A DNA stretch of 64,000 nucleotides from positions 1,302,001-1,366,000 of the forward strand of contig JAWZYV010017493.1 of the NCBI GenBank assembly GCA_038373885.1, given 5' to 3'. The notes beneath the pieces were generated by a model that worked only from the letters and a program-made list of their open reading frames with translations, was not told where the DNA came from and searched no databases. Every line of letters begins with the position of its first letter. Positions within the stretch are counted from its first letter, which is position 1. Below, one piece after another: positions 22,374 through 33,885 of the stretch. Origin of the DNA: Cheiracanthium punctorium. Lineage: Eukaryota > Arthropoda > Arachnida > Araneae > Cheiracanthiidae. Position numbers and translations under genes: made by a program.

Positions 22374-23199
22374 CACAGGGTGCTTCATAAAAGATGGACA
22401 AAACTTTAAAAGATGATAGTCCGCATCCAAGCAAACGACTTTTATCAAAGAATGCATGATCGGAATTGAAATGCACAACGCTTGAGCGCGTCGATAGCGA
22501 TGTCGTTACACGTGCAAAATACACACAAAGTACGATTAAATTACACAAGCAAATGTAATAACACGAGTTTATGATAAACATTCAAAACAGTAACCAAAAG
22601 TTGCTATGCACGTGGCAAACCTTCGAAGAAAGGATTTCAGTTCATTCTGAAACACATCAGGTATATCCCGTATTTCCTCTGCAGCGGCTAATAGTTCGGC
22701 GGGTAGTTCTGTATATTCAATGGGAATAAGAGTCTTCAGTTGTCCCCACAAACAGAAATCGAGACATGAAGGATCTGGTAAGCAGGGTGGCCTATCTGAA
22801 GAACCATCTCACCCCTGCACAAGTGAATCAGAGGCTTTTATGTATTAATACAGACAAAAATTCACGTACAAATTCGTCTTTTTCCCCATATCACATTTGC
22901 ATGCCATTAGTGTCGAAAAGACGTGTTCCAAAGACGGTCGGGGATTGCGAAAGCGAAGAACACAGGTTCGTCCTTTTAGGTCCCTTGAAGAACCTTAGCA
23001 CGTACTAGTGAATGGCAAAAAAGCACTTTACTGAAGCACTACAAACTTCCTCTGAATCTAGCTCGTTCTTCCCCGGTTGCTCGCAACAAGCATCTGTGTG
23101 TTTTAGTTCCGATCATGCCTTCTCTGATGGTAGTTGATTGTTTGGATGTCTACTATGATCTCTTAAAGTTTAGCCCATCATTTATGAAATGCCTTGTAT
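22374..23199 (-). mobile_element. TIR element (mariner/Tc1-like), internally deleted
   Basis: CAGGGTGCTTCATAAAAGAT at 22376 matches the reverse complement of the right end (AATGCCTTGTA, about 23189-23199). The inverted similarity continues for about 100 bp, for example CATGATCGGAATTGAAATGC against its complement near 23110. The element carries the C-terminal end of a transposase on the minus strand (22569-22785). At about 0.83 kb it is a deletion derivative. Ends of the CAGGGTG type with flanking TA fit the IS630/Tc1/mariner group. Confidence 0.75.
22569..22785 (-). pseudogene. Transposase C-terminal fragment (DDE type)
   Basis: The minus-strand frame reads RPPCLPDPSCLDFCLWGQLK and then a leucine/glutamate-rich tail ending at 22569. 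PD-x-S-x-LDF-x-LWG-x-LK is the region around the last catalytic acidic residue of Tc1/mariner-like (IS630 superfamily) transposases (PDL-x-P-x-DFFLWG in family members). Upstream the reading frame is lost: an in-frame stop lies near 22796, and the catalytic core before it is missing. It sits inside its own terminal inverted repeats. It cannot encode an active enzyme. Confidence 0.75.
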
Positions 23200-24038
23200 T
23201 CATAATTGAATTATTTTGAAAATTTTCAATAATATAGTATTTTAAATGAATTACTAATTTTTGAAAACGAAAGATACTACAAGGCAAACTAACACACCGT
23301 ATCTTTTAATCAAACATCATACCTCTAAACATTTTAGGTTCCTTCTCAAAATTAAAAAAAAATATATAATGCACTTAATCATCAGGTTTCATCTTTACAA
23401 ATTCGACTTACGAATACCCAAGATGTGCTTATAGATGTGTCATCATTACAAAATTAAATTGCTGGGGGGGGGGGGGGAAGGAAGCACTAATGATTGATTT
23501 CTTTTTAATTTGCTACAAAATCAAGAAGTGTGAAATAAAAGGCGAAAATGTTGTTTTCATTTTTTTTCAAGTTAAAAATAAAGAAGAAATGCTCAAGTAT
23601 GCGACTGTCCTCTAAAACAAGAGACGTTCTTCGTATACTCAGCCAACTCAGGTAAACTCAACAACCAGGTAAAATACTCAACAACGTATACTCAACAACC
23701 AGGTAAAATAAAGACTACCTGGAGCAAAAATGTTCTGATAAGATTGAAAATGCCACTAAAGATCAATCAGCAAATTTAAATATTGTGAATTTCAAAATTA
23801 TCAAAAATCTAAAGTTTTAATAAAATGGGCATTTTAATTCAGAAACTTACAGATTTTTAATTTAGAACTATTAAACATATTTGAAAATTGAAGAACTGCT
23901 CACGAGAAGAAAAGGGGTGAAACTGATGATTTCTTAAACGCTTTTTATCTGCCTAGGCAACTGACCCTCGTGTTCTTGGAAAGACAACAAACTTGAAATG
24001 AAATCAAAATCACAAAACTTGTAGCGATAACCTTGCTG
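23200..24038. other. AT-rich stretch with a small local duplication
   Basis: At 23632-23712 the words ACTCAACAACCAGGTAAAAT and GTATACTCA recur two to three times. Runs of G (about 23463-23476) are present. No gene was recognised. Confidence 0.6.
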
Positions 24039-24230
24039 TCAAAAGCGTGCCGGATCTTGCAGGATATTGATCTCAGCTAAATTGGAGGCTTTCAGAATTT
24101 GGATGAGATGCTCCTCCGAAGCAAACTCATCTGACAATGAACACCTTAGACTTTCTCTATCGTTCTTCAAATACACGCCAACGCGAGACAACAAAATTGC
24201 ATAGGTCAAACTAGGCAGTTGCAGAGACAA
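24039..24230 (-). CDS. Possible terminal exon or gene fragment, unknown
   Basis: A minus-strand frame ends with TGA at 24039-24041. Its C-terminus, from about LKNDRESLRC on (LSDEFASEEHLIQILKASNL), has a composition more like real protein than the Phe/Ile/Lys-rich chance frames around it. It is predicted to be helical and acidic. On the minus strand a possible acceptor (pyrimidine-rich TGTCTCTGCAACTGCCTAG) lies just inside the frame at about 24209, giving a coding part of about 55 codons. I do not recognise a domain. No partner exon was found, so it may be an isolated relic. Confidence 0.25.
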   Translation of the reverse strand: MSLQLPSLTYAILLSRVGVYLKNDRESLRCSLSDEFASEEHLIQILKASNLAEINILQDPARF

Positions 24231-24239
24231 GTATTACCG

Positions 24240-26780
24240 AGTGTCTTGTTTTTGGAATATTCACTTTTACTGGAAGATTATTTTCTATTCAATATGCGTG
24301 AGATTATAAAAAAGTCCATAACTACTAAAAAATTATTAAATACAGTTATGTAGTTTTATAACAAAATTACAAAAATATATAATATTTATACTGTCCAGTT
24401 TTAATACTGAAGATATTTAATTTTTGTTCAAAAATTAATTCGAAAGTTTAATGAGTATTCCATACGCAATATCAACAACAAACAAATTTTCCCTTATTTA
24501 TGTTTGAAAAATTATGTATAAACAAATCCAAGTATCTGAGAATTACTTGTAAAAAAGTTTATATAAAATAAAAAGCGGATACTAAAATCATAAAATTTCA
24601 AATTCATTCGAAGTTATTCTTCCTTTATGTAAAAATATAAAGTAGTGTGTAGTTTTATGGGAAGGATATATTTAAGTCTAATTCTAAGATTGAAGAAGTA
24701 TGCTATACAGATATACAAAATAAATAACGCTAGAAAATCAAATTTTGTCTAATGAAATTTTCTCTCTTGGATTTATTTATACTTTATTTAGGTTCAAAAA
24801 GTAAATATAAACAAATCCAAGTACCTAAAAATTGTTTGTGCAAGAGTTTATAAAACTAAAAAGGGGTACTACAGAAAATTTCAAATTTATTTAAAGTTAT
24901 TCTTCCTTAGCGCAGTACATACATGAATGCAACATGGTAAATTTAACTGGCAATTCTCAAATTATTGTGGTATATTTATCCCTAAAAATAATAACGAAGG
25001 TTACAGGAGTCCATCATTATAATACTACGCTTAGTTTTCATTTTATAATTTCCCATTAACCCAGCACGAACCTTACCTCTTTTCACAAAGAACAATTGCT
25101 GTTTTTTCACAAAACCCTTGGTTCTCTTTTTTTCTAAGTGACAATTTTAAGAGGCTTTTAAATCATTCACGTAAAGGCTTAATGTGCATTTCTCCATAAG
25201 GTAGAGAATGTCAAAGCAGATAAAAAGGATCACCGGAAGACTGAAACCTCACGCCTTTTAGATAAAGACGAAGTCAAGGTTTGTGAGGTGTAAGTTATGG
25301 AATTATAGCTCTCAGAAGGTGGAATGTAGCTGACGTTAAGGCCACCTTTCTCCTTTCATCCTAATTGTTAAAAAATATAATTCATTAAATTTAAACTTTT
25401 ATTTTTATATGACAGGCACTTTTATTTGATTAAAATGCATTGTCAAAGCTTTACTATACAATAATAGTAGAATTGAATAAAAACCTGGTCATACAGTTGA
25501 ATATTTTAATTTTTATGCATACTAACATAAACCTGTTAAGTTTCAGCCAATAAAATGTGATATTGTACTCATTATTAAAAATACACCAAACAATCTTTAA
25601 ATGTAAAAAAGTAAAGCGATAGTAGGTAAGGAGTAAAGAGTTTAGAATGCTCGAGCTGTACTTGAAATATTTATGCTGAATATAGTAAATGTTTTGTTCA
25701 CATAACTGTGTCAAATTTTGGATTTGTTTTCAAGAGGCTTTCTTCTATAGACGATGAATGGTGGTCGTTGTAATTTTTAATTACCATTCCTTTTCTATAA
25801 CAATCTACTTCTGTTCTTTTTGTGTTCTGCAATATTATCAACAATGGAAATATCTGGACAGAAAATTCTAATAGCTCACGTTCAAGAGAATTCTTAAATA
25901 TATATTAAAAGTTTTGCAATGCACATAATGTTGATGTATACAACCTCAAACTTATACTATACTTTCTCTTTTTATGTTACAGCTCAGCATCAATCCTCCT
26001 ATGGCTGAAACGGAATCTACTTATTCTACCAAATGCTTACTAACTAGAGTGTGCGATCACTGTTATACTTGTATAATACTTTTTCTGTAGTGGTAAAAAT
26101 TTTATTTATAATGTCCTTTAGCCCCATGAAGATTCACGAACATTTAAACTTACATTTGCCCAAAAGTCTCATTTCACCACATCGGTGCTCGATTTTACGA
26201 ACACTTGCGAGTTCCAGCGCGTGGTCTTCAATACACTCACATAGACATAATGTAATATTTTTATAAATCCTTGTTTTACGAACTTTCGATTTACAAACTA
26301 TTTGTCTGGTTCCTATGAGTTCGTAAAAAATAAGCGTCGTCTGCAATAACTACATATCTGCACCTAAAATTTCTTACAAAACTGAAAACTATGACAGTAG
26401 ATCATAGTTCTATATAATTTTATATGCCCTCTGTAAATTTTTACCGAAAATCATACTTTACGTTATTACTGCACTGCTTTCTCTTCTAAAAATATTCTTG
26501 TAAATTTATATATCTAGTAAAACAAATAAACCAATAATTTAAAAAATAAAAAAATGTGTGCGTGTAATCTTTACGCGCGATTGAAGTAAAACTTCTTTGA
26601 CGTTTACGATAAACATCACTGAAATTATTAAACTTTGACTTAAAATAAATATCATATTATAATTTAATTATATTTATTATTCATGTACTTTAAAAAGATT
26701 ATATAAATGTTATATTCATATTATTCATTGGAAATAGGAACTTGAATGTCATCATAATATTTTATGTATGAAATTATAGG
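24240..26780. other. AT-rich stretch without recognised genes
   Basis: A slightly GC-richer patch at about 25180-25350 has no open frame. A 70-codon frame on the minus strand (26134-26346) is not recognised. No repeats with clear ends. Confidence 0.45.
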
Positions 26781-26786
26781 TTTGTG

Positions 26787-27032
26787 TTAACTATACTGTG
26801 AAACATAAATTTTACTCTCTAAATTTGCTAACTTTCTTGAAAATACAGCATCTATCGTTGCACCGAAACGCGTTGTTGATTGAAGTCGAGAAGTATTCAT
26901 AGTTAGATCCAATTTTTCCTTTTTAAAATCAACTGACGGCTGAGATTCTTGGTAGCGAAAATTAACATTAAAATCTGCAGTAAGAATCACCGGTAATTCA
27001 TGATAATTATTTAGAATCCATGACGTGCCCAT
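26787..27032 (-). pseudogene. Endonuclease/exonuclease/phosphatase-like fragment
   Basis: The minus-strand frame contains LPVILTADFNVNF, matching the [TC]-G-DFN motif of the EEP (exonuclease-endonuclease-phosphatase) fold with Gly replaced by Ala. It is followed by TTRFGATIDAVFSRKLANLE, the TxxxGTxIDxVF block that holds the second metal-binding Asp. Only this C-terminal third of the fold is present (82 codons). EEP domains occur in non-LTR retrotransposons and in some Helitron-like (Helentron) proteins; short TxR-GxTIDAVF versions are typical of mobile-element copies. No reverse transcriptase or helicase lies nearby. It is probably a transposon relic, with its upstream end meeting the minisatellite at 27035. 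Confidence 0.6.
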
Positions 27033-27034
27033 GT

Positions 27035-27850
27035 TGTAGTATTATTCTTTAACTGTTTTCTTATATTATTGTTCCGTCGGGAGTTTGGGTTTGAATGGGA
27101 GGAATGTCCATAGTCTAGTATTATACTTTGTTCTTTAACTGATGTTTTCCTCTGATTGTTGGGTTCGAATGCAGGTAGTGTACATTTTTTTGTGTTTTTC
27201 TATCACAGTATTCTTAAGCGTTGATTTCGTCTGCTGGTAGGTTTCGAATTATTTATCAGTATCCGTGTTTTTAAACTGCAGGTTCTATCTATTGTTTGGG
27301 AATGATTGCAGCCAGGGTCCGTTTCTTTGTGGTGTTCCATCCCCGTGTTAGAAACTTAGAAATCATTATTCTTTCACTGTTACTATTATTCTTTCACTGT
27401 TTTCTTAAAATGTTTTCCCGTAGGGTTTTCTTTGTGGTGTTCCATCCCCGTGTTAAACCGTTGCTCCGTCTTGAGGTTGTGTTAGAATCCACGGAGTGTC
27501 CATTTGTTATTCTTTTATTTTGATCTTAAACCCTTTGCAGCCAGTGTTTGTTTCTTTGTGGTGTTACATATCCGTGTTCTTAAACCGTTGTTCCGTCTGG
27601 ATATCGGGTTAGCATCCAGGAAGTGTCCGTGTTGAACTATTATTCTTTTACTGTTTTCTTAAAATGTTTTCCCGTAGGGTTTGAATCGAGAGAATGTCTT
27701 TGTTGTGGTATTTTTCTTTAACTGTGTTCCTAAACTGGTGTTTTCTTCTGTCGGTTGGTATCGAATGCACGTAAGGTCTATTATTGCGTTTTCCTATGGC
27801 AGTGTTCTTAAACCCTTGTTTTCCTCTGCTGTTTTTGCTCGAAGTATTAT
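27035..27850 (+). repeat. Degenerate minisatellite, ~75-80-bp unit
   Basis: About ten diverged copies of a unit combine TATTATTCTTTAACTGTTTT, CTTAAACxxTTGTTxCCGTC, GGTTxGGTTCGAATGCAGG and AGTGTCCAT words. Some units form larger blocks: TTTCTTTGTGGTGTTCCATC begins at 27322 and 27427 (a variant at 27551), and TTTCTTAAAATGTTTTCCCG at 27401 and 27655. The open frames here (27296-27523, 27681-27890) follow the repeat and are not genes. Confidence 0.85.
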
Positions 27851-27859
27851 TCTGTTTAA

Positions 27860-28340
27860 AAATTTACATTTGGCTCATTATTATAAATAACTCAAAAACA
27901 CATGAGCAATATTAAAAGATTACATATTATTTAAGTACAGACAAACAATATTTATATATCATGGCAACCAATGATGTCAAGTTTTTACTCATAATTCCAT
28001 TAAATATTGTATTAATGCCATTGAAAACATGTGAGTAAAGCCACGGAATGCACCATAGTGCCACTTTCTGTATTCAGTGTGTAGGCCTTGTTTATCGGAG
28101 GTGACGGGTTGGGTCGCCGCCTGTAACAATAGTGAGAGACAGTCAGCAAGACCACCGCCTGTTCAGCGAAAGACTTCACACAGTGGCTCTGACAAGAGCC
28201 GGTCCACTTATCCACTGAACAGGGTCATCAGACAAGATCTTGCTTCAAAACAGGTAGGAAGTAATGTCGACGCGCAGGGAGCACAGTCGACGTTCTCAGG
28301 AACGAACGCCCGAGAGCTGTTCCGCAAATAATTAAACTTA
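27860..28340 (+). other. GC-richer block with a possible exon and splice donor
   Basis: From about 28010 to 28330 base composition rises to roughly half GC. An 84-codon plus-strand frame (28077-28331) runs through a candidate donor, AAAACAG followed by GTAGGAAGT, near 28253. No TATA box or known domain was found. CAGTGGCTCTGACAAGAGCC contains a short stem. It may be an exon, a CpG-rich control element or part of an LTR-type repeat. Evidence is weak for each. Confidence 0.25.
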
Positions 28341-30652
28341 TAAATCTGGAAAAAGCTTGTTAAGTGTGACGTCAATATGATGTAAAAATCACTTGCAATA
28401 GCTCATTTTGGCACGCAAATGATTAACTTTTTTGACTCTCGGATATGAAATGTTGCTGAAAATAGCGAAAAATCGCTTAAAAATGAGGGAACGGGTGGAT
28501 TTTCAGATTTTTAAAGTAGCGCAGATTGTTTTCTATATTTTTATACATGATTATGGAAATTTTCAAGGGGATCGTACAAACGGTGTAGAAATTATCAGGC
28601 TTTTTGTCCTTGACATTGCAATGTTTTTGCAGTCATGGCGGAATGAAGAAGCAAGGGGGAAAAGATACGTAATTTCCTTTACTGAGCGTTACTTCCGTCA
28701 GAAAATAAATCTGAGTTACTCCCTAGTTGCGCCTAAAGAAGTTTTACTTCAATAAATAAATTATTTTGTATGAAACACTCAGAACAGTAATAACTACTGC
28801 ACATAAGTTTTACTAAAGGCCCTCCCTTCATCAGCAGGAAAGCAATAGCCAACTTACATGTGAGCAGGAAAGCAAAAACTGAAGGTTAATAAAACTGAGA
28901 AGAGACAGACTATTACCATTATGCTGGGAAAAAATTTATTAAAACCTTTATTTGTCTTTTTTTTTTTCCTGCCATGTGTGGGTTAGCAACTTCTTATTAG
29001 TGTTTTTTGTGTTTTATGCACAGTTATTTAGATTCTACTTGTTTTTAACATCAGATTTTTTTTTATGTTCCTTTTTAATAAATAAAAGTTCATTTTTCTA
29101 AAACTACGAAAAACTCAATTTGAAACCTGTATGTTCTCGACTGAAGGAATGGGAACTACATTTTCTCATTTCAATAAGCGACAATTTCTGTGAGCCATTT
29201 TTATAAATATATGATCCTTCATGCCATGAATGTATGTCAAAAATACATCACGAAACAAAACAAAAAATTGATAAAACATACGAACAACGAACTTCAGATT
29301 TGAAATAACCTCATCCAGTTGTCAAGGTTTCAGGATCTAGTAGTACGTTGCTCTCTCCTTGTTTTATTGTACGACTGGCATTTCTCAGGTCTAAGGGAGA
29401 GGAGACGGTATTTGCATGCTTTTCTGTCAAGATTGACTCTCTCAGCTGGCAATTAGATTGCAAACAGAGGTAGACCAGTACTTAGCAGTAAGACAGCAAA
29501 ATTACAATAAGCATTTACGAAAACGAATAACAAGGAATTCCCATCCTTCAAACTGCTATCAGCATCTTATCTTGAAAATCCATCTGCTTTGCTAGCCTGC
29601 ATCCCAGCTGTTTTGTTTTTAAAACTCACACCCATAATCTAAATATCGGATGATAGATCCTTCTGTTGTTCTACGGAATAAAAGTGCAAAATCCGTGATA
29701 AAATTCCACGATCTTAACACATAAGTCACTGTACTGTTCGAGTTAGATCACTTTTTTAAAAAAAACAATGACACTTCATCCAGTGACCTCACGCTTCGGG
29801 TTTCTATGTAACTTATTTATGAAAGTCAAGAATACAAATAATAAATACGTATCTTTATTTTGCAAAATTAACAACAAACTTTTAAATATTTTTCATAAAT
29901 TGCAGTAAAGGGTTTTTTTTAAACACATTCTCGGTTTTGAAAATTAAATTAATGTATATTTCCTCTACGTGAATAAATATAAGAAAAATATTTTATGGAA
30001 ATGACTTCTTATATATTTATTTTCTTTCTGTTTTACATTTTTAATTAATGAAAGTAACTAAAAGAATTGTAACGTACAATAAATAAAAGTAGATCGTTTT
30101 TCCTCTTATCTTTCCATATGTACGTTTAGTCAGTAAATGAATTTAAATAAATCAGAAAATTGCCATATTTTGAGTGCTCATAGAGAATGTACATCACGAC
30201 ATGTAAAGAATAATAAAAACTTTTGCGATTTCAACTTAAAAAACTAATGCCATAAAGCGAGTTTCATTTAATATGCAGTGCTTACGAAAAGTAAGTAGTG
30301 GGATGTTAAATCGATCACTAAAATAGAACTGAAATCTAACTGTGCATGTAATGTTTAAAATATGCTAAAGAAACACTAAATTACATTTTTTGCATACACA
30401 GAGGGTTTCAACATTTTTAGTCTGAGTTACGGTAACTACTTGTTTTGATAGGTGAAAAGAAATTCATTATTGTATTTTGTTCATTATTGTATGATGTCAA
30501 TTATTTCATTATTGTATTTTGTCACTTAATAAAAGTATTCAGGCGATAACTTCTCTAATGTTCCATAGCGTGTTGCACAATAATAAGTATATGATTGAAA
30601 TATGCAGGAATACGAATGGAGAACAAGTTTTAAATATTGTAAAACATTTTTA
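28341..30652. other. AT-rich stretch without recognised genes
   Basis: It includes a 107-codon frame (28432-28755) with no recognisable domain and a small tandem repeat at 30462-30523 (TCATTATTGTATTTTGT). Nothing else is visible. Confidence 0.5.
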
Positions 30653-31120
30653 AAATATTATTTTAACCTTTTTATCCCTGCTATGAGAATTTCCCAAGCA
30701 AAAAAAAATATTTTTTCGTTGAAATTGTGTTATTTCAAGTCAAATAACGCAATATAATAAAAAAATTGCGAAAACAGTTATTTTTTGTATGTTTTTATAA
30801 TGGTAACACTGTGATTTTAAAATTCTTCTAAACACTCTAAATGAAACTTTTAAAAAATGATTTTATATCTAGTGAAAAAGCATATATTTTCTTACATATA
30901 AATGGCAATTGTTAATTTTTCTTCATATTAAATACTAGAAAAATAGTAGAAAAACTTGATAGTAGAACAAGTTGCAAGTAGGGAAAAGGATATAAACATA
31001 TTGCTCCGAAATATTTTAATATTTTTCATCCATTAATGCTGGCATCTGTGGATCAAAACTACTACTGTTCTTAATTAAAAATACACTTAATATTTTTATG
31101 ATCAAATTTACATTTCGAAA

Positions 31121-31290
31121 CATGTCGACCGAGTTGTATGGTGGGTAAAGCTCCGGTTTCAGGTTCAACTCCCGGCGCTCGGGGTTCGATCCCCAACTGG
31201 GCATGGTTGTCATTGTGTCCGTCCCTTCATAGGAGCGACGTTGGTCCACCTACTAGGTGCCCCCATAATAAAGTGATCAACAATTCTGGA
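31121..31290 (+). mobile_element. tRNA-derived SINE
   Basis: An A-box-like stretch (TATGGTGGGTAAAG, 31137-31150) and a B-box GGGGTTCGATCCCC (31181-31194) are spaced as in an internal RNA polymerase III promoter. A tRNA-unrelated tail with CCGTCCCTTCATAGGAGCGA and a terminal AATAAAG follows. A complete cloverleaf is not present, so this is a SINE and not a tRNA gene. It lies inside the TIR element 30653-31466. Confidence 0.6.
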
Positions 31291-31372
31291 CTGTTCTGAC
31301 GAGTCTTAAAGGCATGTTCTTTGAGACTCGTCAGAACAGTCCGGAAATTTCCCGGACTGTTCTGACGAGTCC
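31288..31372. repeat. Inverted/direct GGACTGTTCTGACGAGTC repeats
   Basis: GGACTGTTCTGACGAGTCT (31288-31306) is followed by its perfect 19-bp inverted copy (31324-31342) and then by another direct copy (31354-31372). The next bases repeat CCGGAAATTTCCC-like words. The group can fold into a strong hairpin in either of two pairings. Confidence 0.85.
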
Positions 31373-31469
31373 GGGAAATTTTCGGACATTTGGGAAATTC
31401 TCAGTCCGGAAGTCCGGAAATTTGGGAAATTCTCATAGCAGGGATAAAAAGGTTAAAATAATATTTAAA

Positions 31470-32200
31470 AAATGGTTTCCATTAGAAAAAAAAACATTTC
31501 GTAACATTTTTCCTTTTAAAAGTAACGTTTAAAGGATGTTACCATATAAAGACCTCTTATTAAATTCGTTGAACTCGATAATTTTAAGTGTGCAGATATC
31601 ACACACACAAAAAACAGAGTTAATTCTTCAACGGTATCCTTATATGTTAACACAGGCCACTAGTATTTTCATAAATATTTCTGTAAGCACAATGAGAACA
31701 TAAGATGCAAAATTCTCATATATTTAAAGAATAATACTGAATAACGACAATAACTTCCATATTTAAAAGAGCTAACAAACCAGTCAAGTCCATCCACTTG
31801 TTGTTTCATAGATCAAAATATATTGTCCATTCATAGAAAGTCTAGAATTTTTATTTTATCAATTTAGACTTTTGTGCTTTATAAATTAATTGTTATGAAA
31901 AAGTATAACATGAATAAATTTGAATTTTCTAATAATACATTTTTTTCTAAACAGACCATTTGTGTGGTTAGTTCGATTTTTATAAAAGCACTTTATTTTC
32001 ACTACACAAGGTCTTGAATTTTATTCTAATTACATGGACTTAATATTTCATAGTTCATTTTTAAAGTAAGAACCGACTGCACATCGGGTCCACGCATCCT
32101 GCCAATTGACGTCAGTTCGTGTTGCACGTCTCTGCCGGTGTTGGCTATATGGTTACACTACTTCATTTTTCGCCCTGTCAGTAATTCTCGCCGATTTCGA
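31470..32200. other. AT-rich stretch, no feature recognised
   Basis: No credible frame or structured repeat; a less AT-rich part begins at about 32070 and leads into the transposase fragment. Confidence 0.5.
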
Positions 32201-32210
32201 AGTGCATTCA

Positions 32211-32420
32211 GTTGTTATCCAAGTGCTGGATCATCCACCATACATCCCTGTCTTAGCATCATCAGACTTTCATCTGTTTCCAAAACTTAAGGATTGTCTT
32301 TGTGGAAAGCGCTTGTAAAATGATGACATGTTGAAATAAACTGTTACTAACTCCTTTAATGGTCAGGCGGTGGAGTTCTTTGATGGAGGAATCATTAACT
32401 GGGGCCACAACTTGACATAT
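32211..32420 (+). pseudogene. mariner transposase C-terminal fragment
   Basis: The frame reads VLDHPPYIPVLASSDFHLFP then KLKDCLCGKRL and stops. After the stop it still reads VTNSFNGQAVEFFDGGIINW in the same frame. HPPYSPDLAPSDFHLFPKLK and the later NGQAADFYDEGI block are the hallmark of mariner-type (DD34D group) transposase C-termini; here the catalytic Asp is in SSDFHLF. In-frame stops near 32316 and 32334 break the gene. The N-terminal two thirds and the inverted repeats are missing. It differs from the mariner at 10656 (CHLFRSMNNA there, FHLFPKLKDC here), so it is a separate family. Confidence 0.8.
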
Positions 32421-32776
32421 GTTTAAATGTTAATGGTAACAATGTTGAAAATTGAAAAAATGTTCATATTTTAATTTTTGAGGCATATTTTAATTTTTAA
32501 TTTTTGATCGAGCACCGATTGTATAGTTTCTCTAACTCCACTTCAAAACGCTAATTTAAAAATGACCTTATGATATTTTAAAAATCTGATCCCGTCAAAT
32601 TGAACATCGCTGAATTTTTTCGAAGCTACCGTTTTTAAATAAAAAAGAAGGCCGTCTTTTAATAAGAATGCATAAATGTATGTCAAATAAATTCTGTTGA
32701 AATACTTGGCAACCCTTTCACTATACAAGGATCTTTAAAAATGGCCTAGTGAGTAGATTCATTCATAGAGGCCAGG

Positions 32777-32799
32777 TTTTTTTTTTTTTTTTTTTTTTT
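32777..32799 (+). repeat. Poly-T run, 23 bases
   Basis: An uninterrupted T tract; no retroposon body was recognised beside it. Confidence 0.9.
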
Positions 32800-32837
32800 C
32801 ATGCGCAGTTTCTGATTTTAAATATGTACGTCAGTTT

Positions 32838-32899
32838 TACTATTTTCAAAACCACAGCCTACCTACTATTTTCAAAACCACAACCTACTATTTTCAAAG
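32838..32899. repeat. Short tandem repeat, ~22-26-bp unit
   Basis: TACTATTTTCAAAACCACAG recurs three times in succession, the third copy truncated. Confidence 0.85.
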
Positions 32900-32949
32900 T
32901 ATTTACTTTATCTGATATTTTTATTCAAAAACTGCTGGACCGAGCTTCT

Positions 32950-33710
32950 TAGAAAAGATATTACAGTAGACATTACCCCATTCCACGAATTCAAAACTCA
33001 TTAACCTGCAATGAATATCATTATATCTGTAACTATGATTGCAATTATAATGAAGGCATCATAATCCACAAACTTACCTGACCTTGTAACGTTTCCCCCT
33101 TACCGGCTCTTATAACTAGGGATAAATGAATAGGCATAAAATACTTCTGAGTAAATGACGATTTCATTTTTTGAAATGCTGCATTTTAATGCCAATTAAA
33201 ATTATTCTTCATATTCGATAAATTAAACATGAAAAAGTGTTTTGATTTTGACTAATGAACAGATTTGGCAACATAAAAGGCAAAAAGAAAAACTAACCAT
33301 AGAAAGTGAGCCATTTGTCACTATAGAATTTTATACTTCTGTAAACTCCTTCGGCAGACTTTAAACATTTAAAAGGGCAATATTATAGATCTGGAAGGAG
33401 GTCTTATTATTTACATAAAACTAACGCATTTCCTCTCTGTATGAAATCAATGAAACATTTCTGTTCGTAGTAAGTAAACTTCATAAGTTGCTCAATTGAG
33501 TATTTCATAATATCTAAATCTTGGCATTTAGATTCTGAAAATTAACCAAATTACTTTTCACAAAAGCTATTTACATTTAATTTAATTTCAGCTGACCCTA
33601 GATTAAGACATCGGTGAAATAACAATCAACTGTCCAAACTTCAATTTTAATGAAATTTTGTAGAGAGCAAAACCATTTTATAAAAATATTATTTTTTGCT
33701 TAAACATAGA
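32950..33710. other. AT-rich stretch, no feature recognised
   Basis: No frame, repeat or RNA signal was noted. Confidence 0.5.
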
Positions 33711-33715
33711 ATATA

Positions 33716-33883
33716 CAGTCGAACCTCTTTAAGACGAAAACGCTTAACTCGAAATTACTCTTAAGACGAAGGAAACAGTTCCCCAATCACATCTTGCCTT
33801 TTGCTGTTTTATCGGTTAACACGAATTTCGGTTAGTACGAAAAGATTTGTGCTACCCTTCGAGTTCGTCTTAATGAGGTTCTG
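33716..33883. mobile_element. pogo/Tigger-like MITE, 168 bp
   Basis: The left end CAGTCGAACCTCTTTAAGAC and the right end (reverse complement CAGAACCTCATTAAGACGAA) form inverted repeats of about 25 bp, flanked by TA on both sides (33714-33715, 33884-33885). The CAGT-x-GAACCTC-x-TTAAGACGAA type of terminus is shared with pogo/Tigger-related MITEs. Inside, GACGAA and TACGAA words recur. No coding sequence. Confidence 0.8.
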
Positions 33884-33885
33884 TA

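Larger units (their letters stand above)
30653..31466. mobile_element. TIR element with perfect ~43-bp ends
   Basis: Positions 30653-30695 (AATATTATTTTAACC then TTTTTATCCCTGCTATGAGA) are the exact reverse complement of 31424-31466. A TTAA occurs at the same place in each arm (30663-30666, 31453-31456), which could mean a piggyBac-type TTAA target, although the match runs beyond it. A tRNA-like SINE (31121-31290) and a cluster of inverted GGACTGTTCTGACGAGTC repeats lie inside. No transposase is present. The perfect ends suggest a relatively recent event. Confidence 0.75.

Noticed and set aside
27150..27180. GGGTTCGAATGCAGG as a tRNA B-box
   Set aside because: It is one unit of the minisatellite and has no A-box or cloverleaf.
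27296..27890. Phe/Val-rich frames as membrane proteins
   Set aside because: The hydrophobicity comes from T-rich minisatellite units repeated in frame.
28432..28755. 107-codon frame as a gene
   Set aside because: No domain, no promoter or splice context, and composition like neighbouring non-coding sequence.
31288..31400. CTGACGAGTC words resembling a hammerhead ribozyme core
   Set aside because: The CUGANGA box is there, but the GAAA box that must follow stem II is missing in both possible foldings; the repeats explain the pairing.
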